Assembly (NCBI RefSeq): GCF_905220565.1
Contig: NC_059423.1
Location: 899,001 to 963,000 of the forward strand
DNA from: Melitaea cinxia
Lineage: Eukaryota; Arthropoda; Insecta; Lepidoptera; Nymphalidae
DNA: 64,000 nucleotides
Direction of reading: 5' to 3'
Under the pieces are notes generated by a model that saw only the letters and a program-made list of their open reading frames with translations, ran no database searches and had not been told where the DNA came from. How positions within the stretch are numbered: position 1 is the first letter of the stretch; every line of letters begins with the position of its first letter. The position numbers were made by a program, and so were the translations under genes. Positions 23,501 to 34,193 of this stretch are shown here, piece by piece.

Positions 23501-25267
23501 CGGTCAGTAATGAATAAATCAAAACTACTGGATCGATTTTAATCAATTTTTCAGTGAATGACATAGGCTATAATTATATTTTATACCCGTGCGAAGCCGG
23601 AGCGGGTCGCTAGTATATTATTAAAAAGTAAAAATAATTTCGGAAAATAAAAATTTTTCATCCTTATAACACTAGTTAATTATTTCAGCTTCTCCGAGAG
23701 AGTTTCAAGCTAATTAAAACAAACGTAAGAACAGTGTTACAGTATTTACGTAGAGGATATTAATAGAAACCTACATTTTAATCATGCCATTTAATTATTG
23801 ATTTCATCTTTAAGGGGGCACGACGTGAAAATTGTGGGAGCTTGTTTGTAGGCTATTTAAAAGCAATAATGGATGATTCTATATGCCAACTGTGCCCCGC
23901 GGTTCCACGCGTTATTTCGAGGAAAAAATAGGCAATAGAATTCTGTGGCAATTGGGCTATCCAAGAAAAAAAAATCAATTAAATCCAATTTAGACAGTAA
24001 CTCCTAAAATTAGTGCCTTTAAACATTCTAACAAACGTTTTAGCTTCCGCCTGTAATATCCCACTATTGGGCATAGACCTCTTTCCCCATGTAGGAGAAG
24101 GATCAGAGCTTAATCCACCACGCTGCTCCAATGCGGGTTGACGGATATATTCCCTACTACGAGAAACGATCGCTATCAATCGTTACCGACGACTTAACGT
24201 GCTCTCCGAAGCACGGTGGTAAGACCCACAAGGACTGCACAAACTCCCAGACCACGGGAAACACCTGTATGGCCAATAGAAATGTTTGTTATGTGCGGGG
24301 ATCGAACCCGCAACCGTCAACGCAACAGGCACAATCCATGGCTGTAACCGCTGCGCCAACGCGGCGGGGTTTTCAGCTTAAATAGTTTCTATAGAAATAA
24401 CTAAATATTAAATATACACAGGGCGATTTCAAAGTTAAATTCCCACGTCATGCCATCCCTTTGTTAGTTTAGTTTTTAACATGGTTTATTTTCATTCATT
24501 AAGTAAGATTAATTTATTACAGCTCTGACTCTTCTTCTCGTTTATGAACTAACGTTCTGTAGAAAAAAATCATTCTTAAATATTAAAATATTGCTTAGAA
24601 TTCAATTGAACGGGGCTGATTTGGGACATGACAAATCTTTATACTGGTCTGGGCATAAATGCTTGATTTTTGTGTTGTTTCTAAGCCCCAGACACAGTAT
24701 TTACAGCCCACTACGGGACTAATATCCCTTCAGCCTATCGCAGTCCACTGCTCGACATAGGCCTCCACAAGTTCACGCTACAAACGGCGTGAACTCATGT
24801 GTTTTGCCCATAGTCAACACGCTGGGCAGGTGGGTTGGTGACCGCAGGGCTGACTTTGTTGACTAGACGCTGCTGCCACAGCACCAGTTGGATGGTTATC
24901 CCTCCATCTGTCAGCTTTATAAGTTCTAAGGCGGTAGTGGAACTGTGTTATCCCTTAGTCGCCTCTTACCTCTTACCTCTGACCCACGGGAAGAGAGAGG
25001 GTGGCTATATTCTTACTGCCGTAACCACACAGCAGGGGACTAATATAGGCTTTATTTATCACATGTATAAGTAAAGAAACTTGTATCTTTCACAGACGTC
25101 AAGCAACCGATGCACCAAAATACACAGTAACTCCAGTGAGACGTTCTTCAAGATTAAGTTCCCACTTCCGTACTCAGACACCGTTGAAATTATGTTCAAG
25201 TATACAGCAAGCGTCCGAGCTAGGAGCTGAGTTTAAACCTAATAAAGCCTTGGTAAATAGCCCTTAG
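17541..25267 (+). CDS. CKAP2/CKAP2L-family mitotic spindle protein (five coding exons, 658 aa)
   Basis: Coding exons are 17541-17615, 18227-19624, 20712-20882, 22239-22399 and 25096-25267; every intron is GT-AG and the joined frame is open. The start ATG has G at -3 and +4 and follows an acceptor AG at 17503-17504. Residues 1-35 are a charged helix (MASVEERLNKLREERIAREK onward). Residues 36-350 are basic and low in complexity, apart from FDRLYKP at 227-233. A conserved-looking block has RLLSWLKKRGKS at 362-373. A KEN box lies at 407-409 in an acidic stretch. Residues 475-600 form a helical region with paired W/C residues (WEQCARWL, PYWECRAALEERRGD, CWEQAIAKG), as in the CKAP2 C-terminal domain. 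The tail holds KYTVTPVRRSSRL (610-622), SELG (642-645) and PNKAL (650-654), in CKAP2 order. Known CKAP2 proteins bind spindle microtubules and are destroyed by APC/C through a KEN box; the same role here is inference. Insect members are divergent, so CKAP2 versus CKAP2L cannot be decided. Confidence 0.85.
17955..18130 (+). mobile_element. tRNA-headed SINE remnant in intron 1
   Basis: A degraded box-B-like stretch (GTGGGTTTGATTTCC) is followed by an A-rich part and the AAGTATTAAGTTGCTTACCG body. That body also occurs, better preserved, at 14745-14905 and 35975-36220. Confidence 0.5.
19675..19835 (-). repeat. Repeat E copy in intron 2
   Basis: The segment carries ACTTTCTATCTTCACTAACTTAT and the GCTCTCGTCA-like core shared, in either orientation, with 21895-22195, 33500-33595, 48040-48160 and 63700-63893. 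Family unclassified. Confidence 0.65.
20338..20590 (-). mobile_element. Metulj-like SINE, truncated, in intron 2
   Basis: The tail module CCTGTAATATCCCACTACTG and the central GGACCGACGGCTTAACGTGC module are present. The tRNA-like head is broken off and replaced by a short AAATAGCTTTATTCAAATAG module also seen at 52450 and 56380. Confidence 0.7.
20988..21604 (+). mobile_element. Repeat D element, near full length, in intron 3
   Basis: It begins near the hairpin-forming GTTTACTCGCAAAC and AACCGACTTCAATTACATCG and ends with CCTCCTCCTTTTTTGGAAG plus an inverted GTTGGTTAAAAA. It is noncoding and almost collinear with 45682-46294. Confidence 0.7.
21895..22195 (+). repeat. Repeat E copy in intron 3
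   Basis: AGTTAGTGAAGATAGAAAG and TTTTACTTTAGTCGTGTGGT are the reverse complement of the intron 2 copy. The two face each other across exon 3. The match to family E is clear only from about 22085. Confidence 0.6.
22620..22804. mobile_element. hAT-type MITE in intron 4
   Basis: An exact 8-bp duplication, ACTACATA, flanks it (22612-22619 and 22805-22812). The ends CAGTGACGTAACGAG and TTCGCAAAGCTACTG form a degenerate inverted repeat of the hAT CAGTGGCGTAAC type. It is 185 bp long and noncoding. Confidence 0.7.
22917..23613 (+). mobile_element. Non-autonomous Helitron in intron 4
   Basis: The 3' end is GTGCGAAGCCGGAGCGGGTCGCTAG|T, a GC-rich hairpin then CTAG before T. The interior carries the AAACTACGCAACGAATTTTGATG motif common to such elements. 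The 5' TC end is not certain. Confidence 0.65.
24047..24372 (-). mobile_element. Metulj-like SINE, full length, in intron 4
   Basis: On the minus strand it starts with a tRNA-like head (box B GGGTTCGATCCCCGC), then the GCACGTTAAG core, then a tail ending in CAGTAGTGGGATATTACAGG-like sequence. Flanks share GTTTTAGCTT/GTTTTCAGCTT, an imperfect target duplication. Confidence 0.8.
24726..25035 (-). mobile_element. Zenon-tailed SINE in intron 4, with target duplication
   Basis: On the minus strand it begins TGTGTGGTTACGG, continues with CGTAAGAGGCGACTAAGG-like sequence and ends with CAGTGGACTGCGATAGGCTG-like sequence. An exact 11-bp duplication, GGGACTAATAT, flanks it (24715-24725 and 25036-25046), so the insertion is well defined. 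It lies ~60 bases before the last coding exon. Confidence 0.8.
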
Positions 25268-25640
25268 TAATTACTAACTTAGGGCCTGCTTCACCGTTTG
25301 GTGAAGCAATCATCGATAAAGTATCCTGCACATAAGTTGGCCATCCATAAATTAAGTCACACGAATTTCACGATTTTTTGACCCGTCCCCCATCCTTTTC
25401 ACAGCTATTTTTATTATCAATTATTATCATGTTTGAATACTAACACTTAGATATATTATGGGTATTTGAAATGTGATGTCACAAAATTTTGGACTCCTCT
25501 AGCCCATGTCACACTATGTCACACTACGTCGATAACGTGTTTGTGACCTAATTTATGGATGTCTCTTAACTAATCGACTTTTATATCATTAAAATATGCC
25601 ATAAAGGCCTGTTTCTACTCAATAAATTACAGATTAACAA
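25268..25640 (+). other. 3' end of the CKAP2-like gene with candidate poly(A) signal
   Basis: The stop TAG ends at 25267. The first AATAAA downstream that I could place is at 25621-25626, inside the MITE inserted 14 bases after the stop codon. If used, most of the 3' UTR is transposon sequence. Confidence 0.35.
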
Positions 25641-25763
25641 TTGCGAATACATATATCCAATAAATATAGTAGAATTCAATGATGAACTAGAAAAATATAT
25701 CATAATCATATACGTTGGATACCGTTATATGTCACCTTTAATGGTTACCAGTGAAGCAGGCCC
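25282..25763. mobile_element. MITE with TTA target duplication (PIF/Harbinger-like)
   Basis: The ends are inverted: GGGCCTGCTTCACCG on the left and the complement of GTGAAGCAGGCCC on the right. TTA trinucleotides flank it at 25279-25281 and 25764-25766, matching the 3-bp TWA duplication of PIF/Harbinger elements. A second inner inverted pair (CCATAAATTAAGTCAC / GTGACCTAATTTATGG) lies inside. It has no coding capacity. Confidence 0.7.
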
Positions 25764-25769
25764 TTAGTG

Positions 25770-28700
25770 TAAAGCTGTAAATATTTGTTTTATTGTTAGT
25801 GTAATGTGTGTCCCAGTGCAATTTCTAAAACTGCCCCAGGGGCTTTTAGTGTTAATGTTCTTTTATGATTTTTTTATTTGGACCGCGTTTGATATAAGCA
25901 AACGAATATATAATTAATTAATTGGTTAAATTTGTAAGTAAAATTTGTTGCAAAAATTTTAAAATTCCTTTTGTTTCAAAATAGATAAGAATTCCTTGAC
26001 TATCTTAACTGTATCTAAGTTATAAAGTTTAAAATATTTAGATCACTATCGGCCATCTCTGGTTTTGTGAACTAGCGTTAGATTTTTGCCACAATATGTA
26101 CAGAGCTACGTCAAAATTCTATCTCTAGTAAGCAAATTCAGCAATTCAGAGATATATATAGAATATTAGAACTGGCCGTAAATGGTTTATATGCAAAATA
26201 GGTCAAATACTATATTATTGTTGATCATTTTGTGTTTCCGTTATTTTGGTATTGCGAACACCCGTCTCACGTTGTTTTTTTGTGGGTGAAATGTCCTGTT
26301 TTACATAAAAATCATACTTTTTAGGCTTTCTCAGTCCTCAAGTCTCAGTGCTCAGCTAGTGTCTATGTTTCTTTTCAATATATTTTTTTTATAAATTTTA
26401 TTACTGTTCAAAAGCTCGTATAACTTTATTCATACTAAAATTATTTTGTCACATAATTATTATTTTCTTTAAAGGTATTTATTCAATTAAATCATGTTTT
26501 CCAGTCTATAAAATCACGTTTTTATACCAAAAATTTAAACGGCTTTAAAGTTCGTTTTTACCTTTTTCAATATGCTAAAAGTATCATAATGTCTAATATA
26601 TTCTTGTATAATATGCCTTACTCTTAATTTCTATATACTATGTAAGTTGTACATCACGTTCAATTAACGTAAAATGTGTGTGTTGCATTTACACACGGCA
26701 GAAGCGAAACTTCTGAAAAGTAGCCTACGATAGATTGTTTTCACCGAGAATATAAAATACTGTGTAATGTATTCTATCTCATTCTATCCTAAACATTTAT
26801 GTGTCTGTTTCTTTATCGTGACGAATTTTCGTTTCAACGAGTGTCAACAACTCTAAAAACGTTTCCCTTCAAATAATTACTGCTACCTAAACTTGTATAT
26901 CTAGCTGTTAAAGAGTTTGTATACTGTATAGGCTATATTCTGTAATATATTGTAATTTTAACACATACTCCAGTCATTTATTAAAAAAGTAGTGCTAAAA
27001 AATTACCAATGTACATTTCGCCATTCAACCTGTAATATTAAAGCTGGGCTTAGGCCTCTTTTTTTCATGTAGGAGACTAAACTTAATCCACCACCCTGCT
27101 CCACTGCGGGTTGGTGGATAGTTTCCCTACTACAAATAAGTATCCCTATCTAGGTGTATAATACACATTTTATCAAAACGATTATGCCAATTTAAGTGTT
27201 AAAAGTTATATTAATCTCAAAGTATAGTAAAAAGATTCTTGACAAAGTTATCAGCACGGACATTGAGCGCTGACCTTCAACTCGCAGTAACGAACGATGG
27301 ATCTCATTGTTGATAGAAATGTAACTTTGTACAATGACTATGAATACGATTCAGCCTGTAACATTCCACTGCGGGGATATGACTCTATCTATTTATCTTC
27401 TCCACTTTGGGTTAGATTTTCTCTACTATGAATAATGACCGCACTCAGGTGTATTATCGCTATAGGCTATATGATTGGTCAGTCACATTTCGCTCCAAAA
27501 CTGTCACTAGTGCTACTTTCGTGATTGGTTCCTTTCCCTCGCTCCAGAGGTGCTAAACCTTTGGCACTGATTAGTAATTCTATTAAAAATCCATTTTTTT
27601 TACTAACTTTTTACTGAATCCCTGAATCATCCGCGTTAATTTGAATAATAAACGTAAATATTATAAAACCTTAGCTTTACTCGGTTAATGGACAATCCAA
27701 CAAAATATTTCGATTCGAATCAGGAGTTAAGAGATTAGTGCGTTCAAACAAATAAACAAACACCGGGTTTGTAAGTATAGATGTGACTACTCAACTAAAT
27801 GGCAACCAATACTAACGCTAAATTAGTGATCTTTCAGTCATACTGTGCTAAAACTAACATTCGGTTAGTTTCTTTCTCTGCTCTAGGGGTGCTAAACCCT
27901 CGGTACTAATTAATAGCTTATTAAAAAACCGTTATTTTGTTGACTTTATTTCTTTACTTATCACGATGGCTACTTGTAATGCTGACGTTTTAGTAATGTT
28001 ATGGATATAGCTATTTAATTAGTTCAAAATACTTCATTTTGCTTAATTTTGTACAGAACAATACATTTTTCTGTTTGCAACCTGCACGGTGTGCTAAGCT
28101 ACCGCTCTGTCGTCGAGCGCTCAATATCCGTCCCGATATGTATTCTAAACAGAATGCTCACAGATGCAAATCATTCAAATCAACAATATTTCTTTAAACA
28201 TGATTCCATTTAGGTATAACATGGAATGACAAATTCAAATGCCATGTTGTTCTTTTTGACGACTATTCAAAAACTATTAATCCTACTATTTATTTACCTG
28301 TTAAACTATTGTGATTTGAGCATTTTGTAAATTATATTGATACTTTGTATGATTTATGATGTATTTGAATCGCAATTAATGTACTTTTTTAATTATTTCA
28401 ATGCTGAAATGCTTGTGTATAAATTAATATATGAAAATAAATTTGCGGGACTTACCGCAGGCGGACTTAGTCACGGGTGACTGAACGAAATAAGTGTTAT
28501 GAAAAAAATCGCGATGAATAATCGTTTACTAGACTACCCCGCACATCTATTCTTAAACAGGGGTAAAAAAAATAATTATTACTTTTCCCACTTAGAAAGG
28601 GGCAAGAAATGGCGCCATATGGCAATTACAAAACCGAATGGACTTTGTTATACTTAATCATATTTTTGTCTATGTAACTAAAATTATGACTAAGGGACGT

Positions 28701-28850
28701 ACTGTTAATTTTTTATGGAATAAAATATTCTTGTATATGTATATTTCTGTGTTTTATTGTACCTTGATGAATTAATAATTTAACATCACCTTCTAGTGAT
28801 ATAATGAAAAGATTTAAATGTTAATCAATTACTACTTCGTCAACAGAAAA
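25770..28850. other. No gene; intergenic sequence with short repeats
   Basis: Largely AT-rich and single-copy in the window. A Metulj-like SINE fragment lies at ~27028-27130 and a tail fragment at ~27353-27375. A Helitron-type CGGCAGAAGCGAAACTTCTG stretch at ~26697 recurs near 59480. Confidence 0.45.
27480..27965 (+). repeat. Two diverged direct copies of a ~160-bp sequence
   Basis: CCAGAGGTGCTAAACCTTTGG with the following ATTAGTAATTCTATTAAAAA (27543-27590) matches CTAGGGGTGCTAAACCCTCGG and ATTAATAGCTTATTAAAAA (27885-27930). Intervening sequence is not shared. Family unknown. Confidence 0.5.
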
Positions 28851-28855
28851 CTTAT

Positions 28856-29110
28856 TTTAAATTTTATTAATCTATACATTAAATACGCGAAGCAAAAACT
28901 TTGTACCCCTTTTACGGTGGACGGAGGAGGAGTACGAAATTTCGCACTCTTATAGTTTATGCAGAGAAGGAGTGCAGAATGCTATTATTTTTTTTTAAAT
29001 TATGCGTAAAAATATATTAAATAAGAAAAAAAAAAACATTACACACTACCATTATTTCACAGTATTTCACACACACGTATATTATACTTTAAAGAAACAA
29101 AAGAAAAAAA
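28856..29110 (+). mobile_element. Helitron-like element, related to 44855-45190
   Basis: CGCGAAGCAAAAACTTTGTACC, GGACGGAGGAGGAGTACGAA, AGAGAAGGAGTGCAGAATG and a CACACAC-rich stretch occur in the same order at 44870-45065. The 3' terminus is not clear. Confidence 0.55.
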
Positions 29111-29399
29111 TACTACTAATTTTCGCGGTATTTTGTCTTCGTAACACTGTAATGTAATAAAGTTCTTGTGCTCAGTTCCTTTTTTTTGATCATATAAAAT
29201 TTAAAAAAAAGTCATTCAAATTAAGTCTAAGTTTGTATAATTTTATTTTTGTACTTCTGTTTTTTCTTTCCTTTTTTTACTATATAAAAGTGTTTAACTA
29301 TATTTATGCAAGAAAGTAATAAACAAATAAATAAGTAAAGCATTAGCTTTACTTATTTTTTTTTATTTACTTATTTTTATTTTTAAAAGGAGCTTAGTG

Positions 29400-29706
29400 A
29401 TACGTCCTTGTAAATTACTATATTAGTAGTACTTGTTCTTTCTTGGCAACACTGACACCAATTCATGGACAACCATTCATTAGAAGTGACGGCTATCAAT
29501 TGGCGATTCAGTTGGAAAAATTGTCAGTTGACGTATGTGGTGTCAGTAATAAAATTAATAGAGATTTTTTTACGAATATTTCGTAGAAAAATAACAAAAG
29601 GATTCTCTGTTACTTTTATAAAATAAAGCTTGTGGTCGAGTGCTAGTTTTTGTACCGTTTTTATATTTATCATCAACAAAACAGCTGATTTTATAACATA
29701 CTTTCG
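29400..29706 (+). other. Candidate noncoding first exon or promoter region
   Basis: Three TCAGT initiator-like motifs (near 29503, 29527 and 29546) are followed by a stretch ending in TTTCG|GTAAGTTGC, a strong splice donor. No long frame is present. No downstream coding exon was recognised, so the call rests on the donor alone. Confidence 0.25.
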
Positions 29707-29709
29707 GTA

Positions 29710-30155
29710 AGTTGCAATTTACTTTGATTTTATTATAACTTTCTCTTTAAATTTCATTTTTATATATAAAAAAAATATGTTTCGGGTATTAAAATAATAG
29801 CAAAAAATTAAAATATTTCCCGTTCTCTTAAGATACCTTTGAAAGTGATTAAAGTTTAATTATTTTCATTTCGAGGTCATTTTTTATTCAATTTGTCATT
29901 TAATTTATATAAAGGTTTTAAAGTTGTGTGTACCTTTAAGAATTCTTACATACCATTGTGCAACTATTGTTGTATGTGAAAAAATAATAATTGGCGCGCG
30001 ATACTTCTTTGTTCTAACTTTTGTAACATTGTAAATTATTTTTAAATTTAATTACTTTATGTTGTTTTGTCATTGGTGTTTTGTGAGTCACGGCGTTTTG
30101 TTTCCATGTAAGCGGAAATTGTGTAGATCTTTGCTTAAATGTATCTATAATCTAT
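29710..30155. other. No gene seen
   Basis: AT-rich; no feature recognised. Confidence 0.4.
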
Positions 30156-30159
30156 ACAT

Positions 30160-30396
30160 ATATCGTATATATTAATACGCTAAGGTTTATGTGTTTGCCT
30201 CCCTTTTTAGAAAAAAAATTCACAATTACTCCTCATAAATTATTTTATATCATTTTATAGATGCTTGCTCTACCGGCATCCAACTTAAAATGTAGGCTAT
30301 ATTTTATTTCGATATGTATAATTATTATATTCACGAAAAAAATAAATAAATAAGGCGGTACGAGGCTTGCCAGGTCAGCTAGTACCTAAATATCAC
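30160..30396 (+). mobile_element. Non-autonomous Helitron
   Basis: TATATTAATACGCTAAGG and TTGCCTCCCTTTTTAGAAAA mark the 5' part; it ends CTTGCCAGGTCAGCTAG|T. Confidence 0.7.
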
Positions 30397-30429
30397 ACAC
30401 ACACATATTCCTACATACCTAACTACTAC

Positions 30430-30753
30430 TACTTAACCTAATACAGTCCACTGCTGGACATACGCCTCCACAAGTTCGCGCCAAAAATGTCGTGAACTCA
30501 TGTGTTTTGCCCATAGTCTCCACGCTGGGCAGGCGGGTTGGTGACCGCAGTACTGGCTTTGTCGCACAGAAGACGCTGCTGCCCGTCTTCGGCCTGTGTA
30601 TTTCAAAGCCAGCAGTTGGATGGTTATCCCGCCATCGGTCGGCTTCTTAAGTTCCAAGGTGGTTGTGGAACCTTGTTATCCCTTAGTCGCCTCTTACGAC
30701 ACCCACGGGAAGAGAGGGGGTGGCTAAATTCTTTAGTGCCGTAGCCACACAGC
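30430..30753 (-). mobile_element. Zenon-tailed SINE, full length
   Basis: From CAGTCCACTGCTGGACATA to GTGCCGTAGCCACACAGCA. Its head end is joined directly to a truncated Metulj-like SINE. Confidence 0.75.
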
Positions 30754-31050
30754 ACGTAGGAGAAGTATCAGAGCTTAATCCACCACACGGCTCCAATGCG
30801 GGTTGGCGGATATGTTCTCGTATGAGTAACGATCGCTATCAGGTGTACATGATAACAACCGGGACCGACGGCTTAACGTGCTCTCCGAGGCACGGTGGGG
30901 AGATCCATAAGGACTGCACAATCACCCAGACCACGGGAAACATCTGTATAGCCAATACAAATGTTTGTCATGTGCGGGGATCGAACTCGGAACCGCCAGC
31001 GCAAGAGTCACAAACCAGTGCTGTGACCGTTGCGCCGACACGGCGTCATT
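30754..31050 (-). mobile_element. Metulj-like SINE, tail-truncated
   Basis: CGTAGGAGAAGTATCAGAGC through GGGGATCGAACTCGGAACCG to GTTGCGCCGACACGGCG. The CAGCCTGTAATATCCC end is missing where the Zenon-tailed SINE begins. Confidence 0.75.
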
Positions 31051-31059
31051 TTGGTATAA

Positions 31060-31445
31060 TTATAATCTATAAATAAATAAAAAAACTAAATCATATAGAT
31101 ATGACATTATCTCACTCTCGTTTATAAGGAAAACAATTCTGGAAAGTACCCGATGGTAAACACTCTATTAAGGAAAATGCCGATGTTGTCATTCTATTTA
31201 AGAAACTGGTCAAGTGTGAGTCGAACCATCCGTTCGTCTCGTACACGAATGTCTTTTAGATGTACAATATGAATAAAAAAAGTGATAAATCGTGAGACCC
31301 CAGATAGGAACCAAGTTCCTTATTATAAAATATTAATTTCAAGTTCCTTTCGAGGTATAAAGAAAATATTTATTCGGGTATACATTTTGGATTACGATTT
31401 GTTTTAATCAATAAAAAATATTACTATGTACGATTACTAGCGGGT
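31060..31445. other. No gene seen
   Basis: AT-rich; no feature recognised. Confidence 0.4.
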
Positions 31446-31449
31446 ACAT

Positions 31450-31522
31450 CGTTCCATAGCTTAATTGGTTAGAGCGCCGACACGGTCAGTCGGAGACGCG
31501 GGTTCGAACCCCGCTGGAGCGG
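31450..31522 (+). tRNA. tRNA-like sequence, cloverleaf intact, anticodon position GGT (Thr-like), probably repeat-derived
   Basis: 73 nt fold into a full cloverleaf: acceptor CGTTCCA/TGGAGCG (one G-T pair), D arm GCTT/GAGC, anticodon stem CCGAC/GTCGG, T arm GCGGG/CCCGC with loop TTCGAAC. Box A and box B promoters are therefore intact. The anticodon loop is ACGGTCA: the anticodon would be GGT, but position 33 is C instead of the near-universal T, and 37 is a pyrimidine. A second copy at 60959-61031 shares flanks, so this is more likely a tRNA-derived repeat than a working tRNA gene. Confidence 0.5.
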
Positions 31523-32320
31523 TCAATTTTGATATGATATTCAAAAATGTTTAAAAAATATTACTTTTTAAAATTATCTTAAAACCTTTATTTTATTTAC
31601 AATGATTTATAAAAATATAATAACAAATATCGAATGATATATTAATAATAGAAATTTTCAATAATAATGTCATCACATAGACTATACATTAGACACTGTA
31701 CAGCCATCAAACATGGCTAAACATAAAAATCGTACCTCGCAACGCCCCATAAGGAACTTCGTTCCAAAACACATCAGAAATTCAGCTTTATTCACCTTAA
31801 AAACACCTTAAAATCGTATAGTAATTTTTAATTAATTCATTACGATTTATATGAACAGACTTACCCCTTTTGTTATAGAAGAAAACCTTTTTTTATCGCT
31901 GGCAAATGCATTTACGAACTAACCCCGTCACCCGTAGGCGACGGGAGTGAAGGGCTCCTGGTGGTAGGTGCAATGCCGGACTACCCACATAATCAGCGGC
32001 CAAGACAGCCAAGACAACCTGTGAAGACTTAAACCCAAAAAAAAAAAAATTCATTATGTCTTTATAATTTTACTCCATTTTTCCCGTAAGTTCTGTAGTC
32101 TCTGTCTGTACTAGTGACATTGACATCGGACAAAAGACGAGATCGTTGAACTGCACGTTATGGCGAAAACAATGGAAAATTTTCTCGATTATATTGTATT
32201 ACTTAAATGTAATAGGAAATTGGAACTCGTTTCCTCTTAATTAATCTCATTGTACTTGAATCAACGATTTTTTATTCGTATCGCACACGAATATTTACAA
32301 AATAATAATTATGTATGATC
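31523..32320. other. No gene; a LINE-tail-like patch at 31925-32045
   Basis: AT-rich except 31925-32045 (GTAGGCGACGGGAGTGAAGG, GCAATGCCGGACTACCCACA, GACAACCTGTGAAGAC then an A-run), which looks like the 3' end of a non-LTR retrotransposon or SINE. Confidence 0.4.
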
Positions 32321-32324
32321 TCAA

Positions 32325-33035
32325 ACACAAAAAACCGATTTCAATTACATCGACCGTAGTGATCAGCAAAGCAAGACCAAGACTGGACAGTCTAGGTCTC
32401 GGTCTTCCTAGTCTAAGGATAGTATTGGCCTTAGTTTTGATCTTGCGAAAAATCAACTGCAATACCTAAGCCAATTTTGCTCATCACTAATCGACCAGTA
32501 ATACAACGTAAATTTAATTTTGACATTACTCAAGATAACTCAATCCTCTCGTCAGATCTCGCTTGTATTTGAATGTGACCACAGACAACATCTTTCGAGT
32601 ATAACAATTAAAAATAAAATCGTCAAAATCGGTACACGCAGTAAAAAGATATGAGGTAATACACATAATAATTGTGTTTGCAGGCAAACGAAGAAAAACC
32701 GACTTCAATTATATCGACAAGTAATACAACGTAGGTAGACGAAAAAATAGTCAAGTAAATACGCATTATCAAAGATTACAAAGATTTAAATCGGTACACC
32801 CAGTAAAAACTTATGCGGATTTTCGAGAGTATCCCACGATTTCTCTGGGGTCCCATCATCAGATCCTGGTTTCCTTATCATGATACTAAACTAGGGATAT
32901 CTCCTTTCCAACAAAAAAAAGGATTATCAAAATCGGTTCATAAACGACGGAGTTATCCCCGAACATACATAAAAAAATATATATACGGTCGAATTGAGTA
33001 ATCTCCTCCTTTTTTTGAAGTCGGTAAAAAATGTA
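32325..33035 (+). repeat. Two repeat D copies
   Basis: The first (~32325-32655) is fragmentary. The second (32667-33030) starts GTGTTTGCAGGCAAACGAAG, ends TTTTTTTGAAGTCGGT, and belongs to the same sub-family as 60604-60852. Confidence 0.6.
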
Positions 33036-33054
33036 CGCTTTTTTTATGCAACCA

Positions 33055-33250
33055 GGTTGGCAAACACGCGTACTGCTCACCTGGTGGTAAGAGATTACCG
33101 TAGCTTAAAGACGCCTGCATTACCAAAAGCATTGCAAGCGCTTTGCCGACCTAATTGCCCCCAGAAGCTCTGATCCTACTCAACACAGGAACACAACACT
33201 GCTTGATAACAGTATCATTTAGCTGTGATCTTCTGTAAGGTCGAGGCCTC
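33055..33250 (-). repeat. Repeat C copy
   Basis: GTTGGCAAACACGCGTACTG to GATCTTCTGTAAGGTCGAGG; cut after that. Confidence 0.65.
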
Positions 33251-33439
33251 GAACTGAAAGCTAAGGGCCACGACGTCCTGAAATTGCACTTACTCAGAAA
33301 TGTAATATACAAACTAAATCTTTTAGGAGTGATTTTTAATCTCAACAGTATTTCAAAACACCTTGATTGCATGGATTTGAAGAAAGGAATAATCTAGTTT
33401 GCTTGCCGTGTCTGGTGTTTGGAGCTAGCGCCGGCAGTG

Positions 33440-33595
33440 GTGGTGAATCTGCATGGACGGAATGAATTTGACTAGCCCGTTGGCGCAGTTTGTAGTAGCT
33501 CCGCTTTTGTCGAACTTCCGTTCGCCTTGCACGATCACACTTTTCATAACGCTCTCGTCACGCACTCTCCCCAAGTCAAGCGTGCGTAAAGACAT
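33440..33595. repeat. SINE head joined to repeat E
   Basis: CTAGCCCGTTGGCGCAGTTTGTAGT (box A region of the SINE at 35975-36220) runs directly into repeat E on the minus strand (CTTCCGTTCGCCTTGC, AACGCTCTCGTCACGC). A chimeric junction. Confidence 0.5.
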
Positions 33596-33599
33596 GTTA

Positions 33600-33870
33600 C
33601 TTAAACATATTATATACTTTTTTATCTGTTAGATACCGTCTTACGTCAGATAGCTTTGCTAACAGCTATCGGTTAAACAGGGCCTCAATTAGCTAAACAG
33701 TCACATAATATTTAATATAGAATTAAACTCCGAAAATCTCTATTTACAAGCTCCAGCTATATAAGTAATATTTATTTACCTTATCTGCTTATATATAGTA
33801 CACAGGTGCTGTCGAGGTAGTGCAAATAAGAGATTAAGAGATTTGATCCAAGACGACTGGAAAATAACAA
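33600..33870. other. No gene seen
   Basis: AT-rich; no feature recognised. Confidence 0.35.
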
Positions 33871-33871
33871 A

Positions 33872-34193
33872 CGATCTTGTGTAGTGGTTCGTGTAGCCGC
33901 TTAAAACACCGACGGTTCGCGGGTTCGATAGTCAAGTGTATTTGTATTGGTACAAATGTTTCTTTCCCGTTTGGGTGTGTATCCTCCCCACCGTGTCTCG
34001 GAGAGCACGTTAAGCTGTCGGGCCCAGTTGTTATCCAAAACGATTGTTACTCATAGAAGGGATATATTTGCCAAGTGCTAACCTGCATTGGAGCAGCATG
34101 GTGGATTAAACTACAATCTTTCTCCTACAATTCCCTTCTCTTACATGTAGAAAGAGGCCTATGCCCAGCAGTGGGATGATACAGGTTGAATCG
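33872..34193 (+). mobile_element. Metulj-like SINE, old copy
   Basis: A decayed tRNA head (GGTTCGCGGGTTCGATAGTC), then CGGAGAGCACGTTAAGCTG, then GCCCAGCAGTGGGATGATAC. More diverged than the other copies. Confidence 0.7.

Noticed and set aside
31450..31522. A functional tRNA-Thr(GGT) gene
   Set aside because: U33 is replaced by C, eukaryotic Thr tRNA for this box normally has AGT, and a second copy shares repeat-like flanks. Kept only as tRNA-like.
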